Positions 6,830 to 19,978 are shown, counted from the first letter of the stretch. The stretch: 64,000 nucleotides of DNA from G051132615 sp051132615 (GCF_051132615.1 NZ_CP152375.1:3038001-3102000); one strand, 5' to 3'. The notes: a model not told the origin generated them from the letters alone. Program-made: numbers and translations.

Positions 6830-7915
6830 ATGGTTACACATATTGTTCACTCATTATACTCAAAAATTCTCGTATCTTTTACTGTATTCTCTGTGCTCCT
6901 GACAACAAGCCCTTTTATGCTCGCATGTACCAGAGTTGTTTATCTAGGCAAAGACAACCATATTATTACAGCACGATCTATGGATTGGAAAAGTGATGTG
7001 GGCACAAATTTATGGATTTTTCCTCGAGGAATGGAACGCATTGGCAATACAGGCCCTAATACCATAAAGTGGGTCTCTAAATATGGAAGCGTCATTGCTT
7101 CAGGTTATGATATTTCTTCTACAGATGGCGTCAACGAAAAAGGTCTGAATGCCAACCTTTTATGGTTAGTTGAATCTCAATATCCTTATGAAAAAAATTC
7201 AAATAAGCCCAAACTCAGTCTGGCGATTTGGGCACAGTATGTATTGGATAATTTTGCGACAGTAGACGAAGCAGTCAAAGCCTTAGAGAAAGAACCATTT
7301 ATTGTTGTGACCGATTTTGTTCCAGGAGAAAAACGTTTGGCGACTTTGCATCTGTCGATGTCCGATAGCACAGGAGACAGTGCAATTATCGAATATATCA
7401 ATGGTAAGCAAGTGATTCATCATGATCGTCAATATCAGGTGATGACAAACTCTCCAACTTATGACCAACAACTGGCACTTGTGTCTTATTGGAAGGATAT
7501 AGGAGGAACAGTTATGCTGCCAGGTACAAACCGTGCCGCAGACCGTTTTGCTCGTGCCTCCTTTTATATTAATGCCATACCAAAAACAGATAATGCCAAA
7601 GAATCAATTGCCAGCGTCTTTAGTGTGATTCGCAATGTCTCTGTTCCTTATGGTTTAAATACAGAAGAAGAACCTAATATTTCATCTACTCGTTGGCGGA
7701 CGGTATTTGACCATAAAAACCAACTTTATTTTTTTGAATCAGCTATTTCACCAAATATTTTTTGGGTAGATTTAAAAGAAGTGAATTTTAGCAAAGAAAC
7801 AGGTCAAGTCAAAAAACTGGAACTTGGGCCAAATCAAAGTCATATCTATTCAGGCGATGCAACCAAACAATTTATGAGCACAAAACCATTTACTTTTTTA
7901 AGTACCAAAAATTAG
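6830..7915 (+). CDS. Exported linear amide C-N hydrolase, choloylglycine hydrolase family
   Basis: A 361-residue Ntn-hydrolase. Residues 1-32 form a signal peptide and cleavage before Cys33 (FMLA|CTRVVY) would expose the N-terminal nucleophile directly. Other family residues are present: the Arg in TARSMDW, the oxyanion-region Asn in TNSPTYDQQ, and the Arg in GTNRAADRFARA, equivalent to the active-site set in bile salt hydrolase and penicillin V acylase. Gram-negative exported members mostly cleave penicillin V or N-acyl homoserine lactones, while bile salts are hydrolysed by a subset; the substrate here is open. It stands alone between the YgiW-like gene and a long hairpin. The ribosome binding site is weak (CAGGTAG). 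Confidence 0.88.
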   Translation: MVTHIVHSLYSKILVSFTVFSVLLTTSPFMLACTRVVYLGKDNHIITARSMDWKSDVGTNLWIFPRGMERIGNTGPNTIKWVSKYGSVIASGYDISSTDGVNEKGLNANLLWLVESQYPYEKNSNKPKLSLAIWAQYVLDNFATVDEAVKALEKEPFIVVTDFVPGEKRLATLHLSMSDSTGDSAIIEYINGKQVIHHDRQYQVMTNSPTYDQQLALVSYWKDIGGTVMLPGTNRAADRFARASFYINAIPKTDNAKESIASVFSVIRNVSVPYGLNTEEEPNISSTRWRTVFDHKNQLYFFESAISPNIFWVDLKEVNFSKETGQVKKLELGPNQSHIYSGDATKQFMSTKPFTFLSTKN

Positions 7916-7953
7916 TATGGCACTTATTTGCATCATAAGTAAATCACCAAGAT

Positions 7954-8002
7954 ATTGAACTAGGGGCCATTATCAAGATTTGATAATGGCCCCTAGTTCA
8001 AT
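7954..8002. terminator. 22-bp perfect hairpin between convergent genes
   Basis: Arms 7954-7975 and 7981-8002 (starting ATTGAACTAGGGGCC) are perfectly complementary over 22 bp with a five-base loop AGATT. It sits between the end of the amide hydrolase gene and the end of the DUF3079 gene and can serve both strands. No T-tract follows on either side, so it is an unusually long, T-less terminator candidate. Confidence 0.65.
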
Positions 8003-8021
8003 GAATGACAGAATATATAAA

Positions 8022-8219
8022 TTATACAATATTTATTTTGGCTTTATCTTCTTCTGTCAAATACTCATACCAATCTTCACCCAATAGCTCCATTGGGTGT
8101 TGTGATCGGTCAGAACCATTGCCACAAAACATTTCATGAGTGGCACAAAGCTTATCGCATCCCCAGCAAATACGCTCTGGATGTTTAGGTGCACGAGGGA
8201 ATCTTATTTTATTTTTCAT
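8022..8219 (-). CDS. DUF3079 protein
   Basis: A 65-residue cytoplasmic protein with the DUF3079 signature: FPRAPKHPERICWGCDKLC near the N-terminus and CGNGSDRSQHPMELLGEDWYE after it. Four cysteines (CWGC, C, C) suggest a small metal-binding or redox motif, though no function is known for the family. It lies between a GST gene and a long hairpin and probably has its own promoter in the 150 bases upstream. Confidence 0.85.
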   Translation of the reverse strand: MKNKIRFPRAPKHPERICWGCDKLCATHEMFCGNGSDRSQHPMELLGEDWYEYLTEEDKAKINIV

Positions 8220-8297
8220 TTAGAAAAAATACTCATACTGATGAATCAACGTAATGATATTTTATATCATAACAAAAACAAGGCCTAACATAAACAC

Positions 8298-8342
8298 TTT
8301 TGGTTTTCCTGTTTAACTTCACACAAAACAAGAAAACCAAAA
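8298..8342 (-). terminator. Hairpin downstream of the GST gene
   Basis: Imperfect stem TTTTGGTTTTC / GAAAACCAAAA extended by TGTTT/AAACA with one bulge, loop about ten bases, 27 bases after the GST stop codon on the minus strand. The T-run after it is weak. Confidence 0.5.
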
Positions 8343-8368
8343 TTAGATCAATCAATTATTTTTTTTAA

Positions 8369-8998
8369 TTATGATGACATCTGAGCCCACAAACGATCAT
8401 CTATATCTTTTGCTCGAATAGCAGCAGGCCTAGCTTGAAGAGTCTCATAATAACGAACAAACACATCTGGTTTATGAATCATTTCAGTATACATCGCCCA
8501 TCCAAGGAAAGAGCCAACATAAATATCTGCTACGGTAAATTGACTACCCAATAAATAAGTATTTTGAGCAAGTCTTGTTTCTAGTATAGTCAGCATCTCA
8601 TCCACTTGACCATAACCAACCATTTTCTTTTGTTCTTCTGTAACATTAAATCCCATTTGCTGATTGGTCATCCCCATTTCTAAAGGGCCAGAGGCAAAAA
8701 ACAACCAACGATAATAAGCCCCTCTTTTAGGATCATTTGGTAATGGTGCTAAATGCGCATCAGGAAAGGCATCAGCAAGATAGGCACAAATTGCAGCAGT
8801 TTCTGTCACAATAGTGTTTTGATGACTGATGGCAGGTACTTTACCCACAGGATTAATGTTTAAAAATTCAGGTGCTTTCATCGTTGTACCATACTCCAGT
8901 AGCTGAGTTTGATACGGTTGTCCAATTTCTTCTAGAACCCAACGTATAGTGCATCCACGAGACATTGGGTGGGTATAAAAAATAACTTCTTGTGTCAT
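8369..8998 (-). CDS. Glutathione S-transferase family protein
   Basis: A 209-residue two-domain GST. The thioredoxin-fold N-terminal domain (residues 1-80) reads TQEVIFYTHPMSRGCTIRWVLEEIG and contains the cis-proline in VGKVPAIS and the gamma-glutamyl-binding TETAAICAYLAD motif. The helical C-terminal domain contains the conserved N-capping segment GSQFTVADIYVG. The substrate is unknown; proteins of this group conjugate or reduce electrophiles with glutathione in the cytosol. The start at 8998 is chosen over an upstream ATG because TGGAG precedes it at eight bases and the extra 16 residues match no GST. Confidence 0.9.
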   Translation of the reverse strand: MTQEVIFYTHPMSRGCTIRWVLEEIGQPYQTQLLEYGTTMKAPEFLNINPVGKVPAISHQNTIVTETAAICAYLADAFPDAHLAPLPNDPKRGAYYRWLFFASGPLEMGMTNQQMGFNVTEEQKKMVGYGQVDEMLTILETRLAQNTYLLGSQFTVADIYVGSFLGWAMYTEMIHKPDVFVRYYETLQARPAAIRAKDIDDRLWAQMSS

Positions 8999-9178
8999 TA
9001 TTTGGCTCCATATTTTGAAGTGGTTAAAAAGCAATGAAGCCATCATATAACAACACTACTGACAACGTTATGTCAGCATATGTTTGAATCGTGCAAAATT
9101 TAGTCAAAAGCGCTTTTGGTTAACGGACTCAAACAAACAATAAATCATTCAGTTCAAAAATATGATCTGATCAAAAAT

Positions 9179-9211
9179 AAAGGCTTGTTTGATTCACACA
9201 AACAAGCCTTT
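9179..9211 (-). terminator. Terminator of the first autotransporter gene
   Basis: Perfect 13-bp stem AAAGGCTTGTTTG / CAAACAAGCCTTT with a seven-base loop, followed by ATTTTTG on the minus strand, about 20 bases after the stop at 9231. Confidence 0.85.
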
Positions 9212-9230
9212 ATACTAAAACACACAATGA

Positions 9231-12920
<3,690 letters not shown>

Positions 12921-13173
12921 AAGGCATATTCATTTTTTATTAAAAGACAGTATTATAATAAACAAAAATAAAAATTAATGTATATACAAATATTCAACAT
13001 TCATTTTTTTAATAAAATTTTACAAAAAACACCAACAAAAAACAACACTTTTAAGTTATTTTTTTAATTCAAAAATTTTAAATCAACAATTTCAAAGATA
13101 AAAAAAATGCAAAAGTTTATTTCTTAATATTTAGAATATTTTAAAAAATTTAACTATCAATTGATTGAATATG
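12921..13173. other. AT-rich region upstream of the first autotransporter
   Basis: No gene is seen. The stretch should carry the autotransporter promoter (minus strand); it consists almost wholly of A/T runs and no promoter is called. It is bounded on the right by the alcohol dehydrogenase terminator. Confidence 0.4.
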
Positions 13174-13214
13174 ATTAAGTCAGGGCTGATTTATTCAATC
13201 AGCCCTGACTTAAT
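13174..13214 (-). terminator. 18-bp hairpin terminator of the alcohol dehydrogenase gene
   Basis: Perfect 18-bp stem (ATTAAGTCAGGGCTGATT and its complement), loop TATTC, located 24 bases after the stop codon on the minus strand. Confidence 0.75.
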
Positions 13215-13237
13215 ATGATGGAGAATATAAGAAAGTA

Positions 13238-14293
13238 TTATTGATTTTTTAAAGAAGCCATATCAATCACAAAACGATACTTAACATCACTTTTGAGCAT
13301 ACGTTGATAGGCTTTATCAATATCTTGTATATTGATTATCTCTACATCTGAAGTAATGCCGTGTTGCCCACAAAAATCCAACATTTCTTGAGTTTCTGCA
13401 ATTCCACCAATAACAGAACCAGCAACTGATTTTCGTCCCATCACCAAAGGAGCTGTATTTAATGTTGGTTCTAAATCACCTAGATACCCAACTAAAACAA
13501 TGGTACCGCTTAAGGACAAAGTTGGAATATAAGCATTAAGATCATGAACATAAGGTACAGTATCGATAATTAAATCAAATTGCCCTTTAACAGATGCCAT
13601 CTGGCTTTCATCCTGTGAAATGACTATTTTATCTACCCCTAAACGCTGTGCATCAGCCTCTTTGCCAGCAGATCGAGTAAACAAGGTAACCTGAGCCCCT
13701 AGCCCTTTTGCCAATTTAATGGCCATATGTCCCAATCCACCAAGACCAACAACCGCTACCTTACTGCCTTCCTTCACCTGCCAATGACGTAATGGAGACC
13801 ATGTTGTGATGCCGGCACATAATAAAGGCGCTGCACTTTTAAGCTCCATTGCATCAGGAATATGTAAAACAAATTTATCGCTGACCACAATTTTGTCAGA
13901 ATAACCACCAAAAGTAGGCATTTGATCATGGCGATCCAGACTGTTATAAGTGAGTGTTGCTCCTTCTTCACAATACTGTTCTAGTCCATGCTCACAAGGG
14001 TTACAATGCTGGCAAGAATCAACCATGCACCCTACACCAACAGCATCACCAACTTTAAAACGAGTAACCTGAGCACCAACACGCACAACACGGCCAATAA
14101 TTTCATGACCAGGAACCACAGGGTAAAGAGTTGACCAATCGCCATTCACATGATGTAGATCAGAATGACACACGCCACAATAAAGAATATCAATAACCAC
14201 ATCATTCGGACGAGGGTCTCTGCGCTCAAAATGATAAGGCTCTAAATTGGCTTTAGCGGTTTTTGCAGCATAACCAAGAACATTTATTGTCAT
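13238..14293 (-). CDS. Zinc-dependent NAD(P)-dependent alcohol dehydrogenase (YahK/CAD type)
   Basis: A 351-residue cytoplasmic MDR-family enzyme, the size of E. coli YahK (349). Catalytic zinc ligands are visible in CGVCHSDLHH and GHEIIG, structural zinc ligands in the Cys cluster CMVDSCQHCNPCEHGLEQYC, and the NADP-binding Rossmann loop in GLGGLGH. Such enzymes reduce a broad range of aldehydes to alcohols with NADPH. The start at 14293 is preferred over an upstream frame extension because GTGGAG precedes it at a good distance. It stands alone, with its own terminator; a detoxification role is likely but inferred. Confidence 0.9.
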   Translation of the reverse strand: MTINVLGYAAKTAKANLEPYHFERRDPRPNDVVIDILYCGVCHSDLHHVNGDWSTLYPVVPGHEIIGRVVRVGAQVTRFKVGDAVGVGCMVDSCQHCNPCEHGLEQYCEEGATLTYNSLDRHDQMPTFGGYSDKIVVSDKFVLHIPDAMELKSAAPLLCAGITTWSPLRHWQVKEGSKVAVVGLGGLGHMAIKLAKGLGAQVTLFTRSAGKEADAQRLGVDKIVISQDESQMASVKGQFDLIIDTVPYVHDLNAYIPTLSLSGTIVLVGYLGDLEPTLNTAPLVMGRKSVAGSVIGGIAETQEMLDFCGQHGITSDVEIINIQDIDKAYQRMLKSDVKYRFVIDMASLKNQ

Positions 14294-14955
14294 GTTTTTT
14301 CTCCACATTTATGATGTAAAAACATTAGGTTATTACATCAACTTAAAAAATATTTTATTTGTCTGCACTCATCAAATTTATTTATATCATGCATTAAAAC
14401 AAAAGTATCAGTAAAAAAGAAGCTATTCAAATACTGTATATTTCAGTGTTTATAACTTTTAGCAACATAACTTAAGTGATGCAAATATATATGAATCTAC
14501 TTTCTATTTATAGACACAATCCTGTTTAATTCTTGCCTATTTCTATCATTCATAAAAAGCAAACTTAAAACAAACAAAAATTAAAATAATTAATTAATGA
14601 ATAAATAAAAACAAAAGAACACTTAATAGACAAATACCTCATAATGCTTATCCAACGTATCGTATATTGACAATATCCCTAACTATAAAACATAAAAAAT
14701 ACGTCAACATAAAATAATTTTATTATCCACAAAGCAGAAATTAATATTATAAATAATAAAAAAACAAAATATTATTTTTCTGAATAAAATCTAAGTAATT
14801 ATCAATGTACCATTCCAACAACAATTTCTTTATTTTTAGTTTCCTTTTAAGGTAAAAAAACTACCTCTTGTCAATTAGCAATATTATTAAAGTATAATTA
14901 ACACTATTATGTTACCGTAAATCTATATTAATCATAATTTAAAGTGTAGACCATT
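14294..14955. other. Long AT-rich divergent intergenic region
   Basis: About 660 bases between the divergent alcohol dehydrogenase and PilY1-like genes contain no credible gene. A possible promoter for the pilus gene is TTGTCA (14868-14873) with TATAAT (14893-14898), but the 19-base spacer is longer than ideal. No other motif was seen. Confidence 0.4.
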
Positions 14956-17900
14956 ATGAAAAAAATCGCTCCCCCATTCAAAAAAAAATTTTTACACAAT
15001 AAAAATTTATACACTCTCACACTGACTTGCTGCTTACTGGCTTATTCGCCCTCTTCCATAAGTTTAACTATCACAGAAAATTTTTTTGGTAAACAAACCC
15101 AAGGAAACTGGTTATTACCTAGAGTGGGCGGAGGCGTACAAGACAATGTCGCTTGCTTAACGGCAGGAAATGGTCAAAATGTTGGCAATGCAACAACTCC
15201 AGGTTCCCCTCCTAAATGCTCCGGTATTACTGATGCTGATGGCAAAGGAGCCTTACGTTTGACACCTGCATCACCAACATATCGAGCAGGAGGCGTTGTA
15301 TCTGATTTTACCTTTCCAACAAATGAAGGTTTAGAGGTATCTTTTACCACTTATACTTATGGAGGCAGTAACAATGCCGATGGTATGACATTTTTCTTGG
15401 TTGATGGCGCAGTTACCCCTACATTGGGTGCATCTGGCGGTTCTCTTGGTTACAGTTGTGCAAATAACTCAAGCACAAAAGGAGAAGGTATCAGCGGAGG
15501 TTATCTAGGCATAGGTATTGATGAATATGGTAACTTTTTAAATAAAAGTGACAACACGAGCACCCCAGTAAGCAATCCAGGAAGAAATATCATTGCGCTA
15601 CGTGGTTCAGGTTCGATTAACCGAGCCACTTTAAATGCACTTTATCCTGGGTTTTACCCAAATGACAGCACGGGTGTAACGGCCATAAACAATACATGCA
15701 GTACAGGTATGATTTATAATAAGTCAGTAAATCAAGGAATTCCTATTGACAATTATAAATACATTGCCCATGCTAAATTAAACTCACCAATTAATAGTAC
15801 AGCCACTGTCAGAAGTAGTGCTTTTCCTATTAACTATAAATTAAAAATTACGCCAGATGGTCTATTAAGTTTATGGTGGAGTTATAATGGCGGGACATAC
15901 CAACCAATATTAGTTGACAAAGACATTATTTCAACCAATGGACCTCTACCAGGATCATTCCGCTTTGGTTTTGCGGGTTCAACTGGTGCATACACCAATA
16001 TACATGAAGTTACTTGTTTTAAAGCAGCCCCCGCTTCTAAAACTGTGGGTTCCTCTTCTGTAAGCTTACCCGATGCAGAGTTTAGAACAGATAGCCAAAT
16101 TTTCTCAGCATTTTATAATTCGAATAAATGGACGGGGCAAGTAACAGCACATACATTATACTTTCAAAATGATAGTTTTGTTGTACCGACTCAGGCAACT
16201 TGGGATGCCTCTTGTCTATTAACTGGTGGAGAATGTGCCAATACAGGACAAAGTAATGTCACCAAACAAGAACCAGATGACAGGACAATGTGGACTTACT
16301 TAACCGACTCAAGCGAAGGGACTACATTTAAATGGTCGTCTTTAACGGATACTGAAAAAGCCTATCTTAACTCTGGAGATAACCAAGGTGAAGCAAGGCT
16401 AAGCTATTTAAGAGGTGATCGTACAGCAGAAATCAGCAGTTCAGGGGGACAATTTAGAGCCAGAGAATCTGTTTTAGCTGATATCGTGAATGCCAGCCCT
16501 GCTTGGATTGGCCCACCATCAGCTAAGGACAATAATCGCACTTGGCAAGATGCTCTGTATGCATCAGAGACTATGACAGAAAATATAGAGGGTGCTGAAA
16601 AATACACAGCATTCCAAGAAAAATATAATGCACGTTTAAATGTAACCTATGTTGGTGCCAATGATGGGTTTTTACATGGTTTCCGCAGTGGTGCTTATGA
16701 CGTTACAGGGAAAAATTTCTCTCCAACAACAGATCGCCCAAATGATGGTAAAGAAGTCTTGGCTTATATGCCAGCTTCTATTTTAAAGCGTATTCACAAT
16801 GCGTCAAATAACGGCTTAGACTTTTCCAACTCACAATATGGACATAATTATTATCATGATGCTACACCTGGTGTAGGCGATGTATTCTATGGTGGCAAAT
16901 GGCATTCTATATTGGTTAGTGGCTTAGGCGTAGGTGGCGCAACCATTTATGCATTGGATGTCACTGACCCTGATAAATTTGACGATACAAAAGATAGTGC
17001 GAAGGAACAAATCATCGGTGAATGGTCTTATAATGGTAGCGACCCAATATGGCAATATTTAGGAAATACTTATGGCACACCAGAAATTCGCCGCTTCCAT
17101 AACGGACAATGGGGTGCTATTTTTGGCAATGGCTGGTGTCTTGGCAATGATGTTGGCAATGGCAACTGTAGTGCGCCAAGCTCTGGTAAAGCAGGTATAT
17201 ATGTGATGCTACTTGATCAAACAACAGGTGAACCAAGTTTTCATTTCCTTAATACCAATAATGGTTCCACTAGTGCACCTAATGGTATTGCGCATGTTAC
17301 TTCTGCTGACCTAGATGAGGATCAAATTGTTGATTATGTGTATGCAGGTGATTTACAAGGCAATGTTTGGCGTTTTGATTTAACCAGTAAAGATACAAAC
17401 GATTGGAAGAAAGGCAGTAACCTAGCTAAGTTGTTTACTACGCCCAATAATCAGCCTATTTTCACAAAAATAGCCATACAAAAAGATGAAAATTTAAAGA
17501 AAGTGATCTTAAATTTTGGTACAGGTGTACGTAAAATGGGTTATTTAACAGGCAATGATGTTTATGCAGCAAATACCCAAAGCTTATATGGTATTTGGGA
17601 TTGGGATATGGCTGCTTGGAACAGTAAAAGTGCCAAAAAATACGATGCTTTAACTGGTGTTGGTACAATTGCAAAAAGTAAATTAACCGAGCAAAAAATT
17701 ACTACCTCAACCAATGCCTTGACCAATAACAAAGTATGTTGGGCCAATATTAGTTCATGTACAGCAACCCCAAGTTATGGTTGGTATATGGATTTACCCT
17801 CTATTACTCAAGCAGGTGTCAATCAATATGAACAAATAGTTTATAGCCCTAAAATATACAATGATACATTGTTTGTAAACACCTATATTCCTAATGTTGA

Positions 17901-18174
17901 CTCCACATTTTCTTGTGACACATTCTCTTCAAGTGGCTTCACTTATGGTATTCGTGCAGCTACTGGCGGTGGCATCCCAGGATTATTTGGTTCAGAAAGC
18001 TCAAATTTAACGGGGTATCGTCAATCATATAATGCTAAAGGGGAACCCATTTTTATAGAACATAATGGTAAAAAATACATGGGTTATAAAGATGAAAATG
18101 GTACTTGGCACTTTGTCGAAATGCATTTTACTAAGAGTTTTATGAGAAGACTATCTTGGAGACATATAACATAA
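14956..18174 (+). CDS. PilY1/PilC-type type IV pilus adhesin with lectin-like N-terminal domain
   Basis: A 1072-residue exported protein. After a signal peptide (to about residue 36) comes an L-type-lectin-like jelly-roll domain (about 37-356): GGSNNADGMTFFLVDG, GGYLGIGIDEYGNF and FRFGFAGSTGAYTNIHEV are typical of concanavalin A-like legume/bacterial lectins. The C-terminal half (about 555-1060) is the PilY1/PilC beta-propeller, with MPASILKRIHN, SGLGVGGATIYALDVTDP and the calcium-binding-like DLDEDQIVDYVYAGDLQGN loop. It ends RRLSWRHIT, the usual PilY1 finish (RRISWRE..), so it is complete. PilY1 proteins sit at the type IV pilus tip and mediate adhesion and retraction control. No minor pilin genes lie nearby, so this is an orphan copy. 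Confidence 0.88.
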   Translation: MKKIAPPFKKKFLHNKNLYTLTLTCCLLAYSPSSISLTITENFFGKQTQGNWLLPRVGGGVQDNVACLTAGNGQNVGNATTPGSPPKCSGITDADGKGALRLTPASPTYRAGGVVSDFTFPTNEGLEVSFTTYTYGGSNNADGMTFFLVDGAVTPTLGASGGSLGYSCANNSSTKGEGISGGYLGIGIDEYGNFLNKSDNTSTPVSNPGRNIIALRGSGSINRATLNALYPGFYPNDSTGVTAINNTCSTGMIYNKSVNQGIPIDNYKYIAHAKLNSPINSTATVRSSAFPINYKLKITPDGLLSLWWSYNGGTYQPILVDKDIISTNGPLPGSFRFGFAGSTGAYTNIHEVTCFKAAPASKTVGSSSVSLPDAEFRTDSQIFSAFYNSNKWTGQVTAHTLYFQNDSFVVPTQATWDASCLLTGGECANTGQSNVTKQEPDDRTMWTYLTDSSEGTTFKWSSLTDTEKAYLNSGDNQGEARLSYLRGDRTAEISSSGGQFRARESVLADIVNASPAWIGPPSAKDNNRTWQDALYASETMTENIEGAEKYTAFQEKYNARLNVTYVGANDGFLHGFRSGAYDVTGKNFSPTTDRPNDGKEVLAYMPASILKRIHNASNNGLDFSNSQYGHNYYHDATPGVGDVFYGGKWHSILVSGLGVGGATIYALDVTDPDKFDDTKDSAKEQIIGEWSYNGSDPIWQYLGNTYGTPEIRRFHNGQWGAIFGNGWCLGNDVGNGNCSAPSSGKAGIYVMLLDQTTGEPSFHFLNTNNGSTSAPNGIAHVTSADLDEDQIVDYVYAGDLQGNVWRFDLTSKDTNDWKKGSNLAKLFTTPNNQPIFTKIAIQKDENLKKVILNFGTGVRKMGYLTGNDVYAANTQSLYGIWDWDMAAWNSKSAKKYDALTGVGTIAKSKLTEQKITTSTNALTNNKVCWANISSCTATPSYGWYMDLPSITQAGVNQYEQIVYSPKIYNDTLFVNTYIPNVDSTFSCDTFSSSGFTYGIRAATGGGIPGLFGSESSNLTGYRQSYNAKGEPIFIEHNGKKYMGYKDENGTWHFVEMHFTKSFMRRLSWRHIT

Positions 18175-18185
18175 ATGAGGTTCAT

Positions 18186-18216
18186 AAAAAGGGCTGTAAA
18201 ATTACAGCCCTTTTTA
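18186..18216 (+). terminator. Terminator of the PilY1-like gene
   Basis: Stem GGGCTGTA / TACAGCCC flanked by AAAAA and TTTTTATTTT, 12 bases after the stop codon; a classic bidirectional rho-independent terminator. Confidence 0.9.
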
Positions 18217-18379
18217 TTTTAGTCACTAAACAATATATCTGAATCAATTCAAATCTTCCCCAACAAAACCATTATTTCTTTCTTGTATCCAAACAATACT
18301 TCGTAATCTAACTCAAAAAAATGTGCTGTCGTTTATTTTAAGCAATCTAAAATTTCATTGTACTTAAATATAAGTGAAT

Positions 18380-18411
18380 AAAAAAACAGACATAATCATC
18401 TATTATGTCTG
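18380..18411 (-). terminator. Terminator of pyk
   Basis: Ten-bp stem CAGACATAAT / ATTATGTCTG, loop CATCT, followed on the minus strand by TTTTTTTATTC; about 45 bases after the pyk stop codon. Confidence 0.85.
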
Positions 18412-18457
18412 CTGAAAAATTTGGGAGGATTTGTTATTTTTTATAACAATTAAAGCA

Positions 18458-19885
18458 TTAATGAGTCTCTTCACTACCTACTACATGTACCTGAATCATA
18501 TTGGTGCTGCCGCTTAAACCAATGGGAATACCTGCGGTCATCACCACTAAATCACCCTTTTCAATATAATGATTTTGTAAACATCGGTTAATGGCCTCAG
18601 TGGTCATGGCATCAGTATCGGTTTTAACATCACCTTGTAATGGGATAACCCCCCATACCAATTGCAATGAACGAATGGTTTTTTGATGAGGTGTTACGGC
18701 AAACACTGGGGTTTGAGGCCGATATCGAGACACCATCTGTGCGGTGAACCCTGATTCTGTCGCGGTAATAATACCTTTAGCATTTAATTCCAGACAAACT
18801 TGTACTGTTGCATGACTGATTGCATCGGTTGTATTGGTTTGTTTGAAACCAAATTTCGCTAATTTTTTAGCGGTGCTCAGTTCATCTTCCATTCTGAGTG
18901 CTATGGTGGTCATGGTTTTGACCGCTTCAATTGGATATTGCCCTGAAGCAGTCTCACCACTTAACATAATGGCATCGGTACCATCTAATATCGCATTGGC
19001 CACATCGCTGGCTTCTGCTCTGGTTGGTCGAGGGTTATTGACCATGCTTTCAAGCATTTGAGTTGCGGTAATCACTGGTTTGCCTTTTTCATTGCAAAGG
19101 CTGATCATTCTTTTTTGAATCAAGGGTACTTCTTCAGCTGGAATCTCGACCCCCAAATCGCCACGAGCAATCATTAAACCATCAGCCAAGTCTAGAATGT
19201 GTTCCAGATTTTTTACACCTTCTGCATTCTCAATTTTGGCAATAATTTTAATTGAAGCTTGATGTTTTTTCAGTAAATCCTTAATGGCAACGATATCTGA
19301 GGCTCTTTGAATAAAGGAAGCTGCAATAAAATCAACGTCTTCCTGAATACCAAAAGTAATATCCTCAATATCTTTTTCAGATAAAGGTGGTAAACTTAAA
19401 TTCGCACCAGGCACTGCCACACGCTTACCATTACTTATTTGCCCAGTATTGTCAACAACCGTATGAATATCAAGCTGATCAATTGCGGTTACAGTTAATT
19501 GAATCAAACCATCGGATAATAAAATTTGGTTCCCGACAATAATTTCCTGAGCAAGCGTTTTATGGTTAATAGACACTATATGCTCATCGCCTTCAACTGC
19601 TTTGCCTGTTAATATAAACTTTGCCCCCTTTTCTAAGGTTACTTTGCCATGTTTGAAGGTGCCCAAGCGCATTTCTGGCCCCTTGGTATCCAACATGATC
19701 CCAACTGGAATACCTGTTTTTTTAGAGGCTTCTCTAATCGCAGTCATTCTTTGTTTATGGTCGGCATGTGAGCCGTGGGAAAAGTTAAAACGAGCCACAT
19801 TCATACCATTTTGTAATAAAGCAACTTGAATTTCTGGTTGGTCGGTTGCTGGCCCTAAAGTACAGACTATTTTCGTTTTTTTCAT
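18458..19885 (-). CDS. pyk: Pyruvate kinase
   Basis: A 475-residue glycolytic enzyme that converts phosphoenolpyruvate and ADP to pyruvate and ATP. Family signatures are clear: KTKIVCTLGPAT at the N-terminus, ARFNFSHGSHADH, MLDTKGPEMRLG, the metal/substrate site KIENAEGVKN and the active-site segment MIARGDLGVEIPAEEVPLIQKRMI; the C-terminal regulatory domain ends STNMIQVHVVG. The length fits the PykF-like type. It is preceded by a ribosome binding site GGAGCAG and by its own promoter region (19963-19978 box) after the eno terminator. It closes the route from glucarate to pyruvate encoded by the neighbouring operon and may be a pathway-dedicated copy. Confidence 0.95.
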   Translation of the reverse strand: MKKTKIVCTLGPATDQPEIQVALLQNGMNVARFNFSHGSHADHKQRMTAIREASKKTGIPVGIMLDTKGPEMRLGTFKHGKVTLEKGAKFILTGKAVEGDEHIVSINHKTLAQEIIVGNQILLSDGLIQLTVTAIDQLDIHTVVDNTGQISNGKRVAVPGANLSLPPLSEKDIEDITFGIQEDVDFIAASFIQRASDIVAIKDLLKKHQASIKIIAKIENAEGVKNLEHILDLADGLMIARGDLGVEIPAEEVPLIQKRMISLCNEKGKPVITATQMLESMVNNPRPTRAEASDVANAILDGTDAIMLSGETASGQYPIEAVKTMTTIALRMEDELSTAKKLAKFGFKQTNTTDAISHATVQVCLELNAKGIITATESGFTAQMVSRYRPQTPVFAVTPHQKTIRSLQLVWGVIPLQGDVKTDTDAMTTEAINRCLQNHYIEKGDLVVMTAGIPIGLSGSTNMIQVHVVGSEETH

Positions 19886-19962
19886 TTACTGCTCCATAAT
19901 ATTTTTATTGTTATTTACCTAACTAACTGAAAATATTGTAAAAGAATAAGCAAAAAATAACA

Positions 19963-19978
19963 TTGTGCAAATGAACAA
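19963..19978 (-). promoter_or_regulatory. Candidate CdaR box in front of pyk
   Basis: TTGTGCAAATGAACAA on the plus strand (TTGTTCATTTGCACAA toward pyk) is identical in 14 of 16 positions to the box before gudP (28771-28786), and its TTGCACAATG core recurs before garD. Read toward pyk, TTGCAC could serve as the -35 with TATTCT 16 bases on. CdaR is proposed because it is the local regulator; the link is inferred. Confidence 0.55.
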
